64,000 bases of DNA. Source: Dallia pectoralis (lineage: Eukaryota; Chordata; Actinopteri; Esociformes; Umbridae). The position numbers were made by a program, and so were the translations under genes. Location of the stretch: positions 10,143,707 to 10,207,706 of the forward strand of contig CM055736.1 in assembly GCA_029465975.1 (NCBI GenBank). Direction: 5' to 3'. Shown here piece after piece: positions 24,350 through 36,631 of the stretch. The notes beneath the pieces are model-generated. The model was not told where the DNA came from. It did not search any database and saw only the letters and a list, made by a program, of their open reading frames with translations. Position 1 is the first letter of the stretch; each line of letters starts with the position of its first letter.

Positions 24350-25045
24350 AACAAATGCAATGTATAATCAGAATTCTGGTTCCATGGAGGGCAGACAGCA
24401 AACCGGTTCCACAGAAGACAGCAAATTGGTTGCAGGTTCTCTTTCATCCTGTGCTTGATTGACAAATAAGTTCACTAATTAGTTAGGAACTACCCTCACC
24501 TGATTAGAGGTCTGAACCAAAAACCAGCAGTCCCTAGGTCCTCTGGAATCAGCTGTGGTTCAAGGCAATCTACAAGAGCTTGTCTTTCGCCGAGTGCCTA
24601 GTCCGCTACACCAGTAGGTGAAAAGACACAGTTAAGTGTTTTTGTAAAGCATGTGAGTGAAGTTTACGTTTAGTTGCAAAATATTCTCCAGCATTGCAGA
24701 TAATTACATGAATGGAGTCCAAGAAGAAGAATCAAATCTGAAGCAGGAAATCAAGTGAGTTTTTGTATTGGCTGAATGAATGTTAGAAGTTTGCTAGATG
24801 TAACATTGAAGAGTTTATTTGCAATGTGAGGTTTGTTTGATAAATGAAGTAACTGTGAAGCGTATGTTGTTATTAGTGTACCGCTTTAAGTAGGGCATTA
24901 CATCCCAGCATCGTAGAAGACAAAAAAGTGGTGTTTTATTTTTATGTTCATTTCAAGCATAGCATGTCATTCTCCACTGAATTAAAATAGGCAGTTGACA
25001 GTAACACGCGTCAGTAAATATTAATGCAAATATTGAAATAATGAG
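24350..25045. other. Spacer 3' of pyroxd1; no gene seen
   Basis: Single-copy AT-rich sequence with no open frame of note. A short near-duplication (gcagacagcaaaccggttcc and cagaagacagcaaattggtt, 24391-24430) is visible. Confidence 0.45.
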
Positions 25046-25053
25046 CTGTATCC

Positions 25054-26824
25054 CAGTGGCGGCTGGTGAAAAATATTCTTGGTGGGGCTGTGCCATACTT
25101 AATGTTTCTGTTACCATCGCAATACAATTTAACAAAAACTGCAGGACAGCACAGAGCTCTGAAATAGTCAGTAATTATTTAATGCCAATATTAAAAAGTT
25201 GAGTCATTCTTACACAAAAACACCATATTGCACAAACACAAGCCTTGCGTATGCATTTAAACAGAACCTTTGACTGGAAGAATAGCTTACAGTATTTTAT
25301 GAATAAACTAAATGTAACTAATTGTTAGTGAGCCCAAGAACTGCAACAATGAATGGATACGTCTCTGTGCAACAGTGTTGCGCTGATGAGTTGCTGGGTG
25401 AAGGAGAACCTCCTTGGCATGGATCAGGATGGCGTCACATACCTGCAAAAGATACATCATCAGCTTTAATTTGCAATAAAGCTACTTTGATGCAAGTGAT
25501 CCTGACTGAACACATGCCAATGTGCAAGTCAAGTATATGATTACTAAGGTGCTTATTGTTCAGGGTTTTGGCTACCTACTACCAGGCCTGAAAAAAAGTT
25601 AAAGGGGATGCACTGACAATTGCATCACAACGTACCTCTGTAGCCAACCTCTTGTTCTACTGGTCCCAACATCCTCCGTCGCTTTATGGGCTGCTGCTGC
25701 TCGTCAGATGCACTGTCCCACACAAACAGGGAATGGAGGCCCTGGGTCCAGAAAATAAAGTTTAATTTGATAACTTGCCATCAGACCTCTTAACTCACTG
25801 TAACCCCCCAACACACACACACACAAAGCCAGCAGTGACTCATACACACACAAACTATACCTAGTAACTGCTTTTAACCTGTGATGTACATAATTAATTT
25901 ATGTTATCATGTTTTTAAGCCTTTTTCTATGACATTTGTGAGAGGGATGCAACATAATTTTGTTCTGCTGTTTACTTGTCCTCTGTAAGTAATAGTCTGA
26001 ATAACAATAAAGTTAATCTTCAATAACAACTAGTACTCTTCTAGAAAATGACATGGTGAACACCTGAATAAGCCTGTTATTACAAACTGTGTAATACTTT
26101 CCTGCATTATTATCAAAGTCTGATTGCGTCTTCTCTTTCCATTTAAAATACAAAAAATATATAATTGGTATGTGCTCTATGATAATCACTAACTTTGATG
26201 ACAAGACACATTTAGGCTTTTACACTGTTGGAAGTGAGCTATTCATCCTTCTAACAACAACAGCTTTATCAGCCAATAGTAAATATAGTTATTTACCTGA
26301 TTGTTATCATGCTGTCTGTGAACCTCTGGACAAGTGCTTTAATGAAGACAGGGTCGATGTTCCTCTTCTGCAGCTGGCTGAAAAGCAGGATGACAGCATG
26401 CAGTCTAACAGCTCGTTCTGTATCGTCTTTGACGTGCCCTTAAAAACGGTAGCTGTCTTCAGCTGCTCCTCCAGCACATGGTCAATCGAAGCACGGAAAG
26501 CAAAATAAAGCACTAGCATGAGTGCGCCCCTCTTGGATTCGATTTAAGAACGCTGATTGGCTAAAGTTTATGTCAATCATTCATATCTTAAATTAGCAAT
26601 TGGTTTAACTGCTACATAGACCCGCCTCTTTGGGGCGCTTTCTATTGCGCCCCAGAGCTGTGACGATTCTGACGAGGCATACAGATAGGCAGAGGGAATG
26701 TTGAGAATATGATTTTCTATAATATACTAATGTTTTTATCATTATTATCATTATTATTATTTTTGTTTTTTTGTGGCTCAGGGGGTGCGGCGCCCTAGCG
26801 CCCTCTATTGGCCAGCCGCCTCTG
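25054..26824. mobile_element. hAT-family DNA transposon, internally deleted
   Basis: The left end begins cagtggcggctgg (25054); the right end is ccagccgcctctg (26812-26824), its inverted repeat with 12 of 13 matches. The element is flanked by a perfect 8-bp direct repeat, ctgtatcc, at 25046-25053 and 26825-26832. An 8-bp target duplication with CAG-type termini is the hallmark of hAT transposons. The interior holds minus-strand fragments of a DUF4371-type hAT transposase (separate entry). The preserved target duplication suggests a moderately young insertion; the broken transposase means it is not autonomous. Confidence 0.85.
25633..26519 (-). pseudogene. Fragments of a DUF4371/hAT transposase
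   Basis: On the minus strand, around 26390-26510, a frame reads ASIDHVLEEQLKTATVFKG then TSKTIQNELLDCM, a segment I recognise from DUF4371-containing hAT transposases (often labelled zinc-finger MYM-like in fish). A second frame just downstream, 26300-26380, reads FSQLQKRNIDPVFIKALVQR then FTDSM, a later part of the same family, so the middle is deleted with a frame change. Near 25634-25743 another segment reads LHSLFVWDSASDEQQQPIKR between splice-like sites. No complete RNase-H-fold catalytic core remains. Confidence 0.6.
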
Positions 26825-26832
26825 CTGTATCC

Positions 26833-28317
26833 ACTAATAGAAAGAGGTCAGGAGTATGAGTCTGTGCCTAAGGAGTTGTTACATTCAGGCTGGCCACTAG
26901 AGGCAGTGGTGAGCACATTCACAGTTAGTCATGATTTGCCAGGGGTTTCTGTATTTGTGATGGTGGCTGGGCCTTAATGCTGATAGAATCAAACGGTAAG
27001 TGCAAGTTAAAATCCATAGAAGGGTGGATATAGCTGATGTGTTTAGGAAATTCACAACATATTATGCATTTTAATAGTGCAGCTGATCCTGAATTCAATG
27101 GTTGCAAGTTGAGAGGCTACTTTTACCAAAACCTTAAATACATTTTATGTATATTTCATAACATACATTATACTTTGTATGAGCGCAACATTCATTGAGC
27201 AAATTAATATGAAATCATCTGGCACCGATTTAACAAAGTTATTCATGACCGTTTTCTGAAAGTATTCTGCATAAGTCAGTACTGGAAAACTATCATTTAA
27301 CCAATTTCACAAACATCAACATATTTACCACAGATTTTTCCCATTAACCATTGCCTTCTTGACCCCGCTAGTTTTTTATGGTTAGACAATGGACAAAAAA
27401 TAAGTGTGATATTTCATATGTTGTAAGGACACAGCAGCCTCTATGGTGGTTTGACCAAATAAGACATTTAATCGTCAAAATAAAAGACCTTTTTATTTTT
27501 CATCACTTCTACGAGCTGCACAATGAGTAAATAATGAAATTGTTTTACATAATATAATTGTAACAATTTGTGCGACAAAATGTGTTAACTGCAGAAATAA
27601 AAAATCTAGCTACGTATTGCAAAAATGTGAGCTGCACTGTTGTTGTTTGGCCCCATTATCTGACTGTATCTTATAGAACAACAAGCTAACAGTCAATCTA
27701 ACAGCAAGGAGGGATGAATTAAAGATGCAGTCTAGGACTTACCTGGGATTAACAAAAGATTTTAAGCCGAGTGTGAATTATATTCTTTATAGGTCCATAC
27801 TCTTTTTAAGTAGAATTACTCTAATACCTTAGTCAATCAAAAAAAATTAAGTTTAATGGTAAGTGGTTTTGATGACATGGGGCAAATTGGTACATTAATG
27901 ACATTTCTCATAGTTCTCAAGAACCATGGGGTTCCACAGTGCCTCTTACAACCGGAGTACACCCAATGGGTTAGGCTTAAAGCTGCCACAAATGAAGAAA
28001 AAGATTCAACTGTCACCGCCATTTTACACGGTTAAGATGTTTAAAAAATACAGCACGGTCCTGTGATATAAATACATAATGTTTGAGCAGCCCTACTATA
28101 GTGGTGTAGACCCCAAAGTAAAACATTAACATTATGCAACTTAATTGAATAGGCAGCAACTCATTTTAATCCATTCCTAAAAAATTATTACATAAATTAT
28201 TACAGAGAATTGTCTCTAATGTCCGAGGGCGTGTGGTCCGGCAGTATAGAGCCTTGAGGTGATACAGTGCAGTAGTATCCACATCTGAACGTCAACTGTC
28301 CCAGTGAAGGTCAAAGG
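26833..28317. other. Spacer; possible 3' UTR of the minus-strand exon at 28318-28986
   Basis: AT-rich, no supported coding frame. Reverse-strand AATAAA (plus TTTATT) occurs at 27492, far from the stop at 28318. No repeats or RNA genes recognised. Confidence 0.4.
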
Positions 28318-28986
28318 TCATCTTTGGATGAGTTTCCTTCTTGAGCTGACTCTGGTCCACAAGTTGCGTGCCGTCCGGGCGATAGTTGAGCCGCTGGGGA
28401 GGCGCAGGCTCTTTAGTGGCTCTCTGATGCACGCCATCACCCCTGGGTCAGGGCACCCCTGCTGCTGCAGGTACTCATGGGAAATGTAGTTGATACGTCT
28501 CAGCTGTTTGCTGTAATAATTTCTCAAATCACAGAGCTCCTCCACTGCAGCATCAGAGATGATGGAGACCTGGGACGGTGAGCTGACCAACACTGGCCTC
28601 TGGCGGTCGTAGTCTGTACATTCTGAGGGATCTTGGACAGGATTAACGGAGCACGGTTTCCTGCGCTTCTTTTGAGGAGTTGTCGATTTACGTTTCGAAT
28701 CGGGCTTTAATTGCGATTGTGGCGATTCACTCGTGACTTTTTCTATGACATTGATCTCCACGTCGACTTCAATGGCAGTGGGCTGGGCATCAGCAGGGGC
28801 ATTCTGGTCCTCCCCTGACTGACCACAGTCCTTGTCTTGTTTTTTGGCCAGATTCTGCTGCTCTTTGACTATCTTAATCAGTTTTCTGTGTCTGGGAGGG
28901 GGACTGCTGCTGTCATCAGGGGCAACAGGGGGGAGGGACTTGGAGGTCACCAGTCCCTCCATAGGTCCAGCCGCTAATTGGTCCTC
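28318..28986 (-). CDS. Unrecognised 222-codon exon; alternative recql end or separate gene
   Basis: A single open minus-strand stretch running from a good acceptor (ctcctgcag before 28986) to TGA at 28318-28320, about 0.45 kb beyond the recql stop. It is in phase 0 at its start, the same phase as the recql donor at 30438, so it could be an alternative last exon. A methionine at 28962 would allow an independent start. The product is hydrophilic and basic: Pro/Ser-rich start, a Lys-rich helix-like stretch (RKLIKIVKEQQNLAKKQ), an NLS-like PQKKRRKP, then a mixed C-terminal part (VEELCDLRNYYSKQLRRINY) and a basic end. No stop in 669 bp and complex composition argue for real coding. I do not recognise the family and assign no function. 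Confidence 0.5.
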   Translation of the reverse strand, partial: EDQLAAGPMEGLVTSKSLPPVAPDDSSSPPPRHRKLIKIVKEQQNLAKKQDKDCGQSGEDQNAPADAQPTAIEVDVEINVIEKVTSESPQSQLKPDSKRKSTTPQKKRRKPCSVNPVQDPSECTDYDRQRPVLVSSPSQVSIISDAAVEELCDLRNYYSKQLRRINYISHEYLQQQGCPDPGVMACIREPLKSLRLPSGSTIARTARNLWTRVSSRRKLIQR

Positions 28987-29437
28987 CTGCAGGAGACAAC
29001 AGGAAGTGTCAGTAACCGCAAATCATACTGCAGAACTAATATCAAGTCGAGGAAGATGGTGGATTTCAAGACTGGGCAGCTGTCACACCGAAGCATGTTA
29101 GTGAACCCCAATGTACGTGTGGCATAGCACATGTTAGTGAAAGCATGCTCCATAATGAGTCTGCAGCCATGTGTGAAGACATTGACAGGACTTACACATG
29201 GGACTGAGCTGGGACATAAACTGTAACCGTGGTTGAGAGTGTTCACAGATATAACATGCATGAAGATGCATTGAAGATAACGTTCAGGCCCCAACATAGA
29301 GTATTTTTTCTTAAACCAGATATATGCACAGGGTTGCCCAGACAGTGCCATGCCATAGATGCAGTGGGAGGAGTAGAGAATGCGTGAACTGTACTTTTTC
29401 TTCATTCTCTTCGGGAGTGTGTGGGGGGAGTGGGGCA

Positions 29438-32400
29438 CTAGAGGTCTTTCTTCACTTTCTTGGTGACTGAAGAGTTTGCAGTATTGTCACCAGACCGCTT
29501 TCCTTCTTTGGTCTTTACCTGGGAAACCTTTACCTGTTGGTTAGCAAATACACTTAGCCTATCAGTATTAAACACACACACACACACCACACACACACAC
29601 CCTTACAGGCACGCACACACCTGACCTAGTTGTGGGTAACAACATAAGCAGAGAAAAGTTGAAAGTTCCTCAACCAGAGGAATGAATCCTTGCTGTAACG
29701 GTTTTAGAACGGATGGTGATTATCCATTATCAGCACATTTGTTACCTTTAGCAAATAATCAGACGGAGTAGACCTAGATATCTGCAACACCCAAAACCAC
29801 AGATCATTTGACACACCCGATATCTAATATGCATTACAAAGCACTAGTTCAGGAAAGATACAGGATTAGAACTACATTCACATATCGTGATTAGGGAAAT
29901 CTGTTTTGTTACCGTAGGCATGCTGAATTTAATCTACGGTGATTCTGGTAAGAATGATAAATACAACAAAAAACACAAGGGAGAGAGGCACTGATTTGGT
30001 TGCTGTCTGAGTAATAATCAACAGGCTCCAAGAAACGAAATCCTCCGTCATCCTGAGAGACACAAACAGCGGTTTTCACTTACCTGCAGACAGTAGACCA
30101 GTATAATAAATAGGTGCACAGCGAAGACAGGAGTAAATGATAGAAAAGGGAAAAACAGGTTCAAATTCAAAATGTAAATAATTACTTTACATTGTGATAT
30201 CCAAAAGTGCAGAATAAGAAAGAGAAAATGTCAATAGCAGAAGAGAAGACATTTGAAAGTAATATATCGCAGACACAAATGGCTTCATCGCATGTAAAAA
30301 ACATAACGTAGCCATTTGCAGAGATTCACAGGAAAAGATGACGATTCCGTGCTGAAGTGGGCAATTCTAGACTATAGAGATGAACGGAGAGCTTTCCCAC
30401 TATAATTGAGTCCTTTGCCAGCAGGTTTGGTACTGACCACGTTGGCGTCCAGGCCTGTCCTCCTCATCTTCATGGTGACACAATGACTCTGGCTCTTCAG
30501 CAGAGAGGCCTTACGACCCAGCTTCAGGTAGAAATAGGTGGTGTATGGAGTGAAACTGAAGTCTTCACTGCGGAGAGGAATAAACCAACAGATGATAACA
30601 CAGCTACAGGAATTGTCACATGAGCAAATACGTATTACTTTTGACAAACCTATCCTCCACAATGTCTCTCATGAAACGTAACCCAGGTAGTCGGTCAGTA
30701 CCTAAGGTATCCCTGTAGCAGTAAGTGTGTTATAACGGCCTCCACCTCCAGGCGGGACAGGGTGGTGGTCTGGATCATCTTCCGGCGTTTGGCTGGACCT
30801 TTCCCCATCCAGGTCTCGGTCACCTTCAGCGGGGTGAGCTTCTCATCCAGAGAGCTCGCCAGCTCCACAATCTGGACCACATCTTTAGCATGCTGTGTTG
30901 CGTCCACTGTGATGTAGTCTGTGAACGCAAGGACTGGTGATAAAAACTCTGCATTCACTGCAATGTATGAGAAGTGAAAGGAACTTGTATTGGACCAAGC
31001 CGAAATAGACACATACCATTGCCATGGCGACACACGTCACACATCCCATTGCATCCTTCATCGTCCCAAACTTCATCAAAGTGAACCGCCATCATCGAGC
31101 GCCGACACCTTCAGCAGACACATCAGATACACATCAGATCCCTAAATGAAACTGGTGTCCGTTCAAGTGAGTGTTGTGATTGGTTGGCTAAGGACAATAC
31201 CGGTCCACGTTCTGGCAGTACTCCACCATCGTCAGCAGCTTCTGTTGTCCAACATTCTCCATGACAACCATGGTGCTGATCCTGAAGATGTCATTGAAGC
31301 CAAAGTAGACTATGCAGTCCGCCTGCTTGTCGTCCCTGCCTGGACAAAACAGTATGAACGTGGTAAACGTTAAGAGGGTGTAGAATGTCTAATTGCTTGA
31401 CATATTTCTGAGGTGGTGGAGGAATCACAAGTGGTTCATCTTGATTTTTACAACAGATATCCTGTCCCAGAGAGAGGAGAGATGGCATTGAAGGTAAAAT
31501 ATCTACCTGCACGCCCACTCTCCTGGTAGTAGTTCTCTATAGACTTGCTGAGGGTGTGATGGATTACAAATCTGACGTCGGACTTGTCGATCCCCATGCC
31601 AAACGCCACAGTGGCCACCACCACCTGGATTTTATTGGTGCTCCATTTGCGGTGGACACGTGACTTGTCCTCCGGGGCCATGTTAGCGTGGTACGGATAC
31701 GCGTTGATGCCTTTCTTCTGTAAGTGTTCAGATACAGTATCTGCATCCTTCTGGGAAAACACATAAACTATCCCTGCCAAAAGAAAATACATGATACCTG
31801 AAAGCCTCGGAGGAAAGCTGCAGTTGGTTTTGGAAATGGGCACTGTTATATCTCGCAAATATCACCGTGAATAATTATGTTTATAATTATGTTCATCTGT
31901 CAATTTTCCTTGTCTATAGCTTCATCGCAGGCTTTGCACATCGCAGGCTTTGCACATTGCCAAAGGATATGCTAGTCACAGATCCGTTTCCAATGTATGC
32001 TGCATGTATGAGTGTGTGTGAAAAAAGATAAGAGTGGGATTGTTTGTACGCCTGTGTGTGCATAGCTCACTCAACAGTAAAGATTTTACAGTTTTCATAA
32101 TGTTTTTGGATAGTTTAAAAAGTTTTTGATTTCCCTAAAGAATGTTCTTCTCTACTATAGAAATCGATAAAATAGACCTATTAAAATATTAAGAGCATTT
32201 ATAGCTGTGTGTTTGTGACATGGATGACAGTGAAAATACTGATACAAATCTTTAGATATACAGACGATTGCATCTTTCCATCTGTTGAAATGAAGACTAC
32301 GCTACCTTGTAATGAAAAGCAAATTCGAAATAATTTTGCAGAACCAGATTTGAGCACATTCAAAACTAAAATGTGTATCACACTAAACTGAATAATTGAA

Positions 32401-35075
32401 TGTGATGTGTTGCTTGACAGCCATAGTTAATTCAACATGTAAACATCTGTTAAGCTGTGATTACCTGACTGGTCCTTGTATCTCTCTTCGATCAGACTTG
32501 CGATGTCACCAATTGAATCCTCGCTGTTTGAGTCTTTACAGCGCACCTGTGTAACACAGTAACAGTACAGATTCTCAATCCTTTACTTCCAAGATGCAAG
32601 GGGAATCTAACAAACATTGCCTTTAGTAACACAACATGTGTTTTTAAACGTCAAAAAAAACATGTAGCATCAATGTGTGTTTGGTGTTGTCATGACACCC
32701 ACCTCATAGTAGAGATTGGTACGATTGAAGGAGGCTGTGAGTGTGATTGGCTCAGGGACACACAGGATCTTCTGACAGTCCTTTAAAACACTGCTGGTTG
32801 CCGTGGCGGTTAGCCCTAGCAATGGAACCTTGGGGAATTGCCTCTTCAGTATCCCCAGTAGCTTATAGTCTGATGGAAGAGGAGCGGTGAAATAACAGCT
32901 CCAACTAAACAGCCACATTCAGAAGGCATGAGTCATAAGCTTAATATGTACACTACATTCGATCTAAATGGAATTCACACAGATGCGATATGTAAATGTT
33001 TATACGACGATATCCATATGTGGGTAATATTTAGACACAGGGTTGCACTTTGAGTGATGAGTGGGAGTAACCATTTCCTTTCTAAAACAATAAAAAGGAA
33101 GTAGCTGTTTTGATTGATGACTGAAGGAGAGCAGGGAGACAGATAAGGAAGCAGACCATATACAGACTGCAGCCGCTGTTTCTCACCAGGCCTGAAGTCA
33201 TGTCCCCACTGGCTGCAGCAGTGCACCTCATCCACAGCGACACGGCTCAGTCTGCCAGCGTTGTAAGCCTTCTCCAACCTGGACATCAGCAGCTTGCTCT
33301 TGGCTATCTTCTCTGGAGTCACATACAGCAGCTTGAAAGGCACCTTGGCATCGGTCATCCCTGCTAAGACCATCTTAGCATGTTCCTGGGTTACATTAAA
33401 GCGCACCATCTGTGAGGTGGCGGTCACTATTTATACTCGTAATTAAATGATAATGTATTTTTTGATTGCTACCTTAGTGCTGGATGCATTGAGAGTGACG
33501 GCTTCAACGTCGATGGACTTCAAGTACATGAGCTGATCCTCCATCAGAGAGACGAGAGGAGTCACGACCAGAGTGAAACCTGGGACACACAGAGGACGTC
33601 AAAGCACTGTGTACAGTGTCCATGTTTGCTCAGAGAACACAGAATTATTCAATGAACTGTGGCAGTAGAGCTGTCTGTTTACATGTTGCCAGGTGAGAGA
33701 GTTACCCTTACCCTCAGAGCAGATAGCTGGAAGCTGGTAACAGAGGCTCTTCCCTCGTCCAGTAGGCATCACCAGGAAGAGGTCTTTACCAGACATACTG
33801 AGGTTGATGGCCTTCTGCTGGAGTGGACGGAACTTTAAAAGCCTGAAAATGTCCTTTAGGTTTTTCTCCATCTCTTTAGACCATGGGAAATCTAGCAATG
33901 GAAAGTTAATATTTAAGCACAAAATACAGTACACTGAACATCAGGAAAGAAGCCTATTTTAAAAATAGCACTGTTGTGACACAATCTATATATTTCCTTT
34001 TACTGGATGCTAAATTGGACTTTTGGAAGGACTGACAAACTGCTTGTTAATGTATTTAATACTTAAAGACAGAATACAGCAGATAAACAATAAAGACTGA
34101 CCACAAACTAACAATTCAAACATTTAGGACAACAACAGAAAGGTTGTATATCAAACATTTAACGAGTACCACATGATCCTATACATTATAACTTCTACCA
34201 TCATTCTCGTAGCGCAGCAAGTCCTGCTTGGTCATAGCCGGTCCAGAAAGAGATCCAGAACTTTCTGAGGAGGATCCAGCGGGCCCGGCTGATTCACAGG
34301 CATCCTCCAACTTCCGCAGCAACCTCTTCCTCCTGGAAGTGAGCCCAGCCTGCTTCTCCAGAAGCTCTGCTATCTGCAGCTCCACCACCTCCAGCTCGGC
34401 CTCCACAGAGTCCAGCTCAGCCTGCACCTCTGGGAATGGACAACACTGAAGTAAACATGCTCAAGGATACTTTCACATTGCCATCTTCAGCAGCCTTGGG
34501 GTGGAAATGACAAAAAAATAAACTGTATTTTATTCCCCAGAAATGCATTGAAAACTCATGCATAAAAAGTGAATAATTGCCACTATAAAATCGAAATGAA
34601 AAAAACAGCAAGCTATTTTTTCTCTCTGAAATGCTGTGCCAAGTCCTTAGATAAACGTTAAATACAAAGCATATGAGCCAATTTTAAATGACTACAAATG
34701 ATCTCTGCGTAGGTTTCTCTCTAGGGCCAAAACTAAAGGAAGACACTGTAAGGTCTGACACCTTCCAATCACTAGCACGCTGCAGGGAGGGAGCTAATGA
34801 TGTTAGTGAAGTGCATCATCCTCTCTCACTAATCAGCCCAATAGACCCTGGGGACGCACCAGGTAACACCTGTCCCTTCAATTGCTCAGTTTACATATTC
34901 TAACAGACTATTAACTAGTTGAAGAGTCTCCGTGCCCTAGTACCAAGGGCGTAACAGTTAATTATGTATCACTCAGCTTGTTACATCTGTGTGACAATCA
35001 TTCATTTTTTTATCATAATAAACATACTACAATGGGAGATATCAGCCACTTACCATTGGCACTTCCACTCTCCAT
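29438..35075 (-). CDS. recql: ATP-dependent DNA helicase Q1 (RecQ-like)
   Basis: 3'-to-5' superfamily-2 DNA helicase of the nucleus, acting in fork restart and genome stability. Thirteen minus-strand coding exons: 35075-35054, 34429-34199, 33891-33712, 33579-33473, 33409-33187, 32869-32703, 32546-32465, 31773-31507, 31339-31201, 31108-31017, 30918-30702, 30567-30438, 29518-29438. Phases join throughout, giving 645 residues (human RECQL 649). Domains: N-terminal coiled coil (about 8-60, heptad-like ELDSVEAELEVVELQIAELL); Walker A MPTGRGKS (about 126-133; human has GGGKS); DEVH box at about 240-243 followed by the aromatic-rich CCSQWGHDFRP; motif V VATVAFGMGIDK and motif VI QESGRAGRD (about 421-429); zinc-binding Cys residues in CRR...GCNGMCDVC; winged-helix RQC part (DEKLTPLK...MGKG); Lys-rich end TKKVKKDL. 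The last exon may start 15 bases earlier at a second acceptor. The gene ends tail-to-tail with pyroxd1, as in human. Confidence 0.96.
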
Positions 35076-35599
35076 TTACAATGAGAATATCAACCAACTT
35101 GCAGACTGTATCACCCTGTTGAATAAAAGCGGGATGCATAATACAATGTACCAAGATCAATAGCATATTATATTACCCATTCATTTTTCACAATCTGACA
35201 GTTTAACTGATTACTGGATGCATATACTACATGCAATATAGCAATAGACCCACTTTTTCCTGGATGTATTGACAGACAGACTAGAATGTAAACATGTAAT
35301 GTTTAAAATAACAGTAGACTTAAATGAGAAAGTCTCAGATCATTCCTCTATCCAAGATGCTTAGCTGTTTCTTGCAGCGTAGCGTTTTTAAATAATATTT
35401 AATATAGTGAATTGGCAATGCTACTAACCAACCAACCCGAAATGACCAGCGTCAATTGAGTTTCAGCCACCTGAACTGAACATAATGTTAACTGCAAGTA
35501 ACTAGCTATAGCGTAAACTCAGTATTAACTTTGTAATGTTAACTACATATTTGGTTAGCCATTAACCAACAGTACACACGTGAGCACCAATGGTAGGGA

Positions 35600-36631
35600 A
35601 AATGAAAGAGAAATTTAAGAAAAAGCAATGCAATATTTACCGTTCGTTGACCATTCACAATCCCTATTTCTTGTGTTTGCACTCTGTTTGTGTGCCTCCT
35701 GGTTGCTAGACAGCTCGCGCTGGAGGGGGGAACAATAACGTGTTGTGTGTGGACCAATGAGATTGCGTTAAGTTCATCGAGGTGGTTAGAGGACTTAACT
35801 CCGAGAGTAGCAACATACACATCTTCATAGAAGACAATCAGTTGTACTTGTAAGTCCCACCCAGTGCACATAAAATGAACCATCATTACAATATGTTTAA
35901 TCAAACATTTTATGTAGCCAACTAGTAGATATGTCTGAAATACGATAAGACTCCCTCTTAGGCATTAAGTTGTACAACTGACAAAAACGGTATATTCCTG
36001 TTCTACCACGGATTTAATGGGGATGCACCTTTTTGAAAACATTCAGAGAATTACGTCAAGACAATGTAAGGTCATAAATATTTATATGAACGGTCAATAA
36101 TGGCATTTTTGCATCCGCAGCCCCGCGTGGCCACAGTGAAACTTCATAGGGTACCTGTCCTGGAATAAGCGCCATAAAGGCAAATGTACAGATCCAACCT
36201 CTTTCTATGTTCATGGATTGCTTTCGCTTTTCTGTGCGACGGGGTGTGTTCAAGAAAACGACAGCAATCAATGCTGCTTACAGTGTTTTTCATTTATTTT
36301 TATTTTATTTTTAAATTCCCGATAAATATGCATTTGCATTATTTACTACGACATATATATAAGTCGCGTATTTCCAACTTTAATCGGGAGAGAGCTGGAG
36401 AAGTGCTCTGCTCATCAGCAACACATTGTCAACCCAACATGTGATTCTTGAATGCAACCCAGATTTTGTGCGGAATAATCATTTTTTTATGAAGGCAGAA
36501 GCCGTGTTTCCGGAAGACGTGGCTACAGCTCTGGTGGAGGCTGCTGTAATATCACTTAAACTTTAAGTTATTATTAGTTGAATACATTCAACAGTGTGTC
36601 TACGTTTACAAGCTGTCTATCCATTGTCAAA
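35600..36631. promoter_or_regulatory. Divergent recql / golt1b promoter region
   Basis: recql (-) and golt1b (+) start codons are 1.56 kb apart, head to head. A probable non-coding recql exon ends at 35641 (minus donor aacg then gtaaat). An inverted CCAAT box (35754-35758) lies upstream of it. golt1b coding starts at 36632. No obvious TATA box; the exact starts are not visible. Confidence 0.4.
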
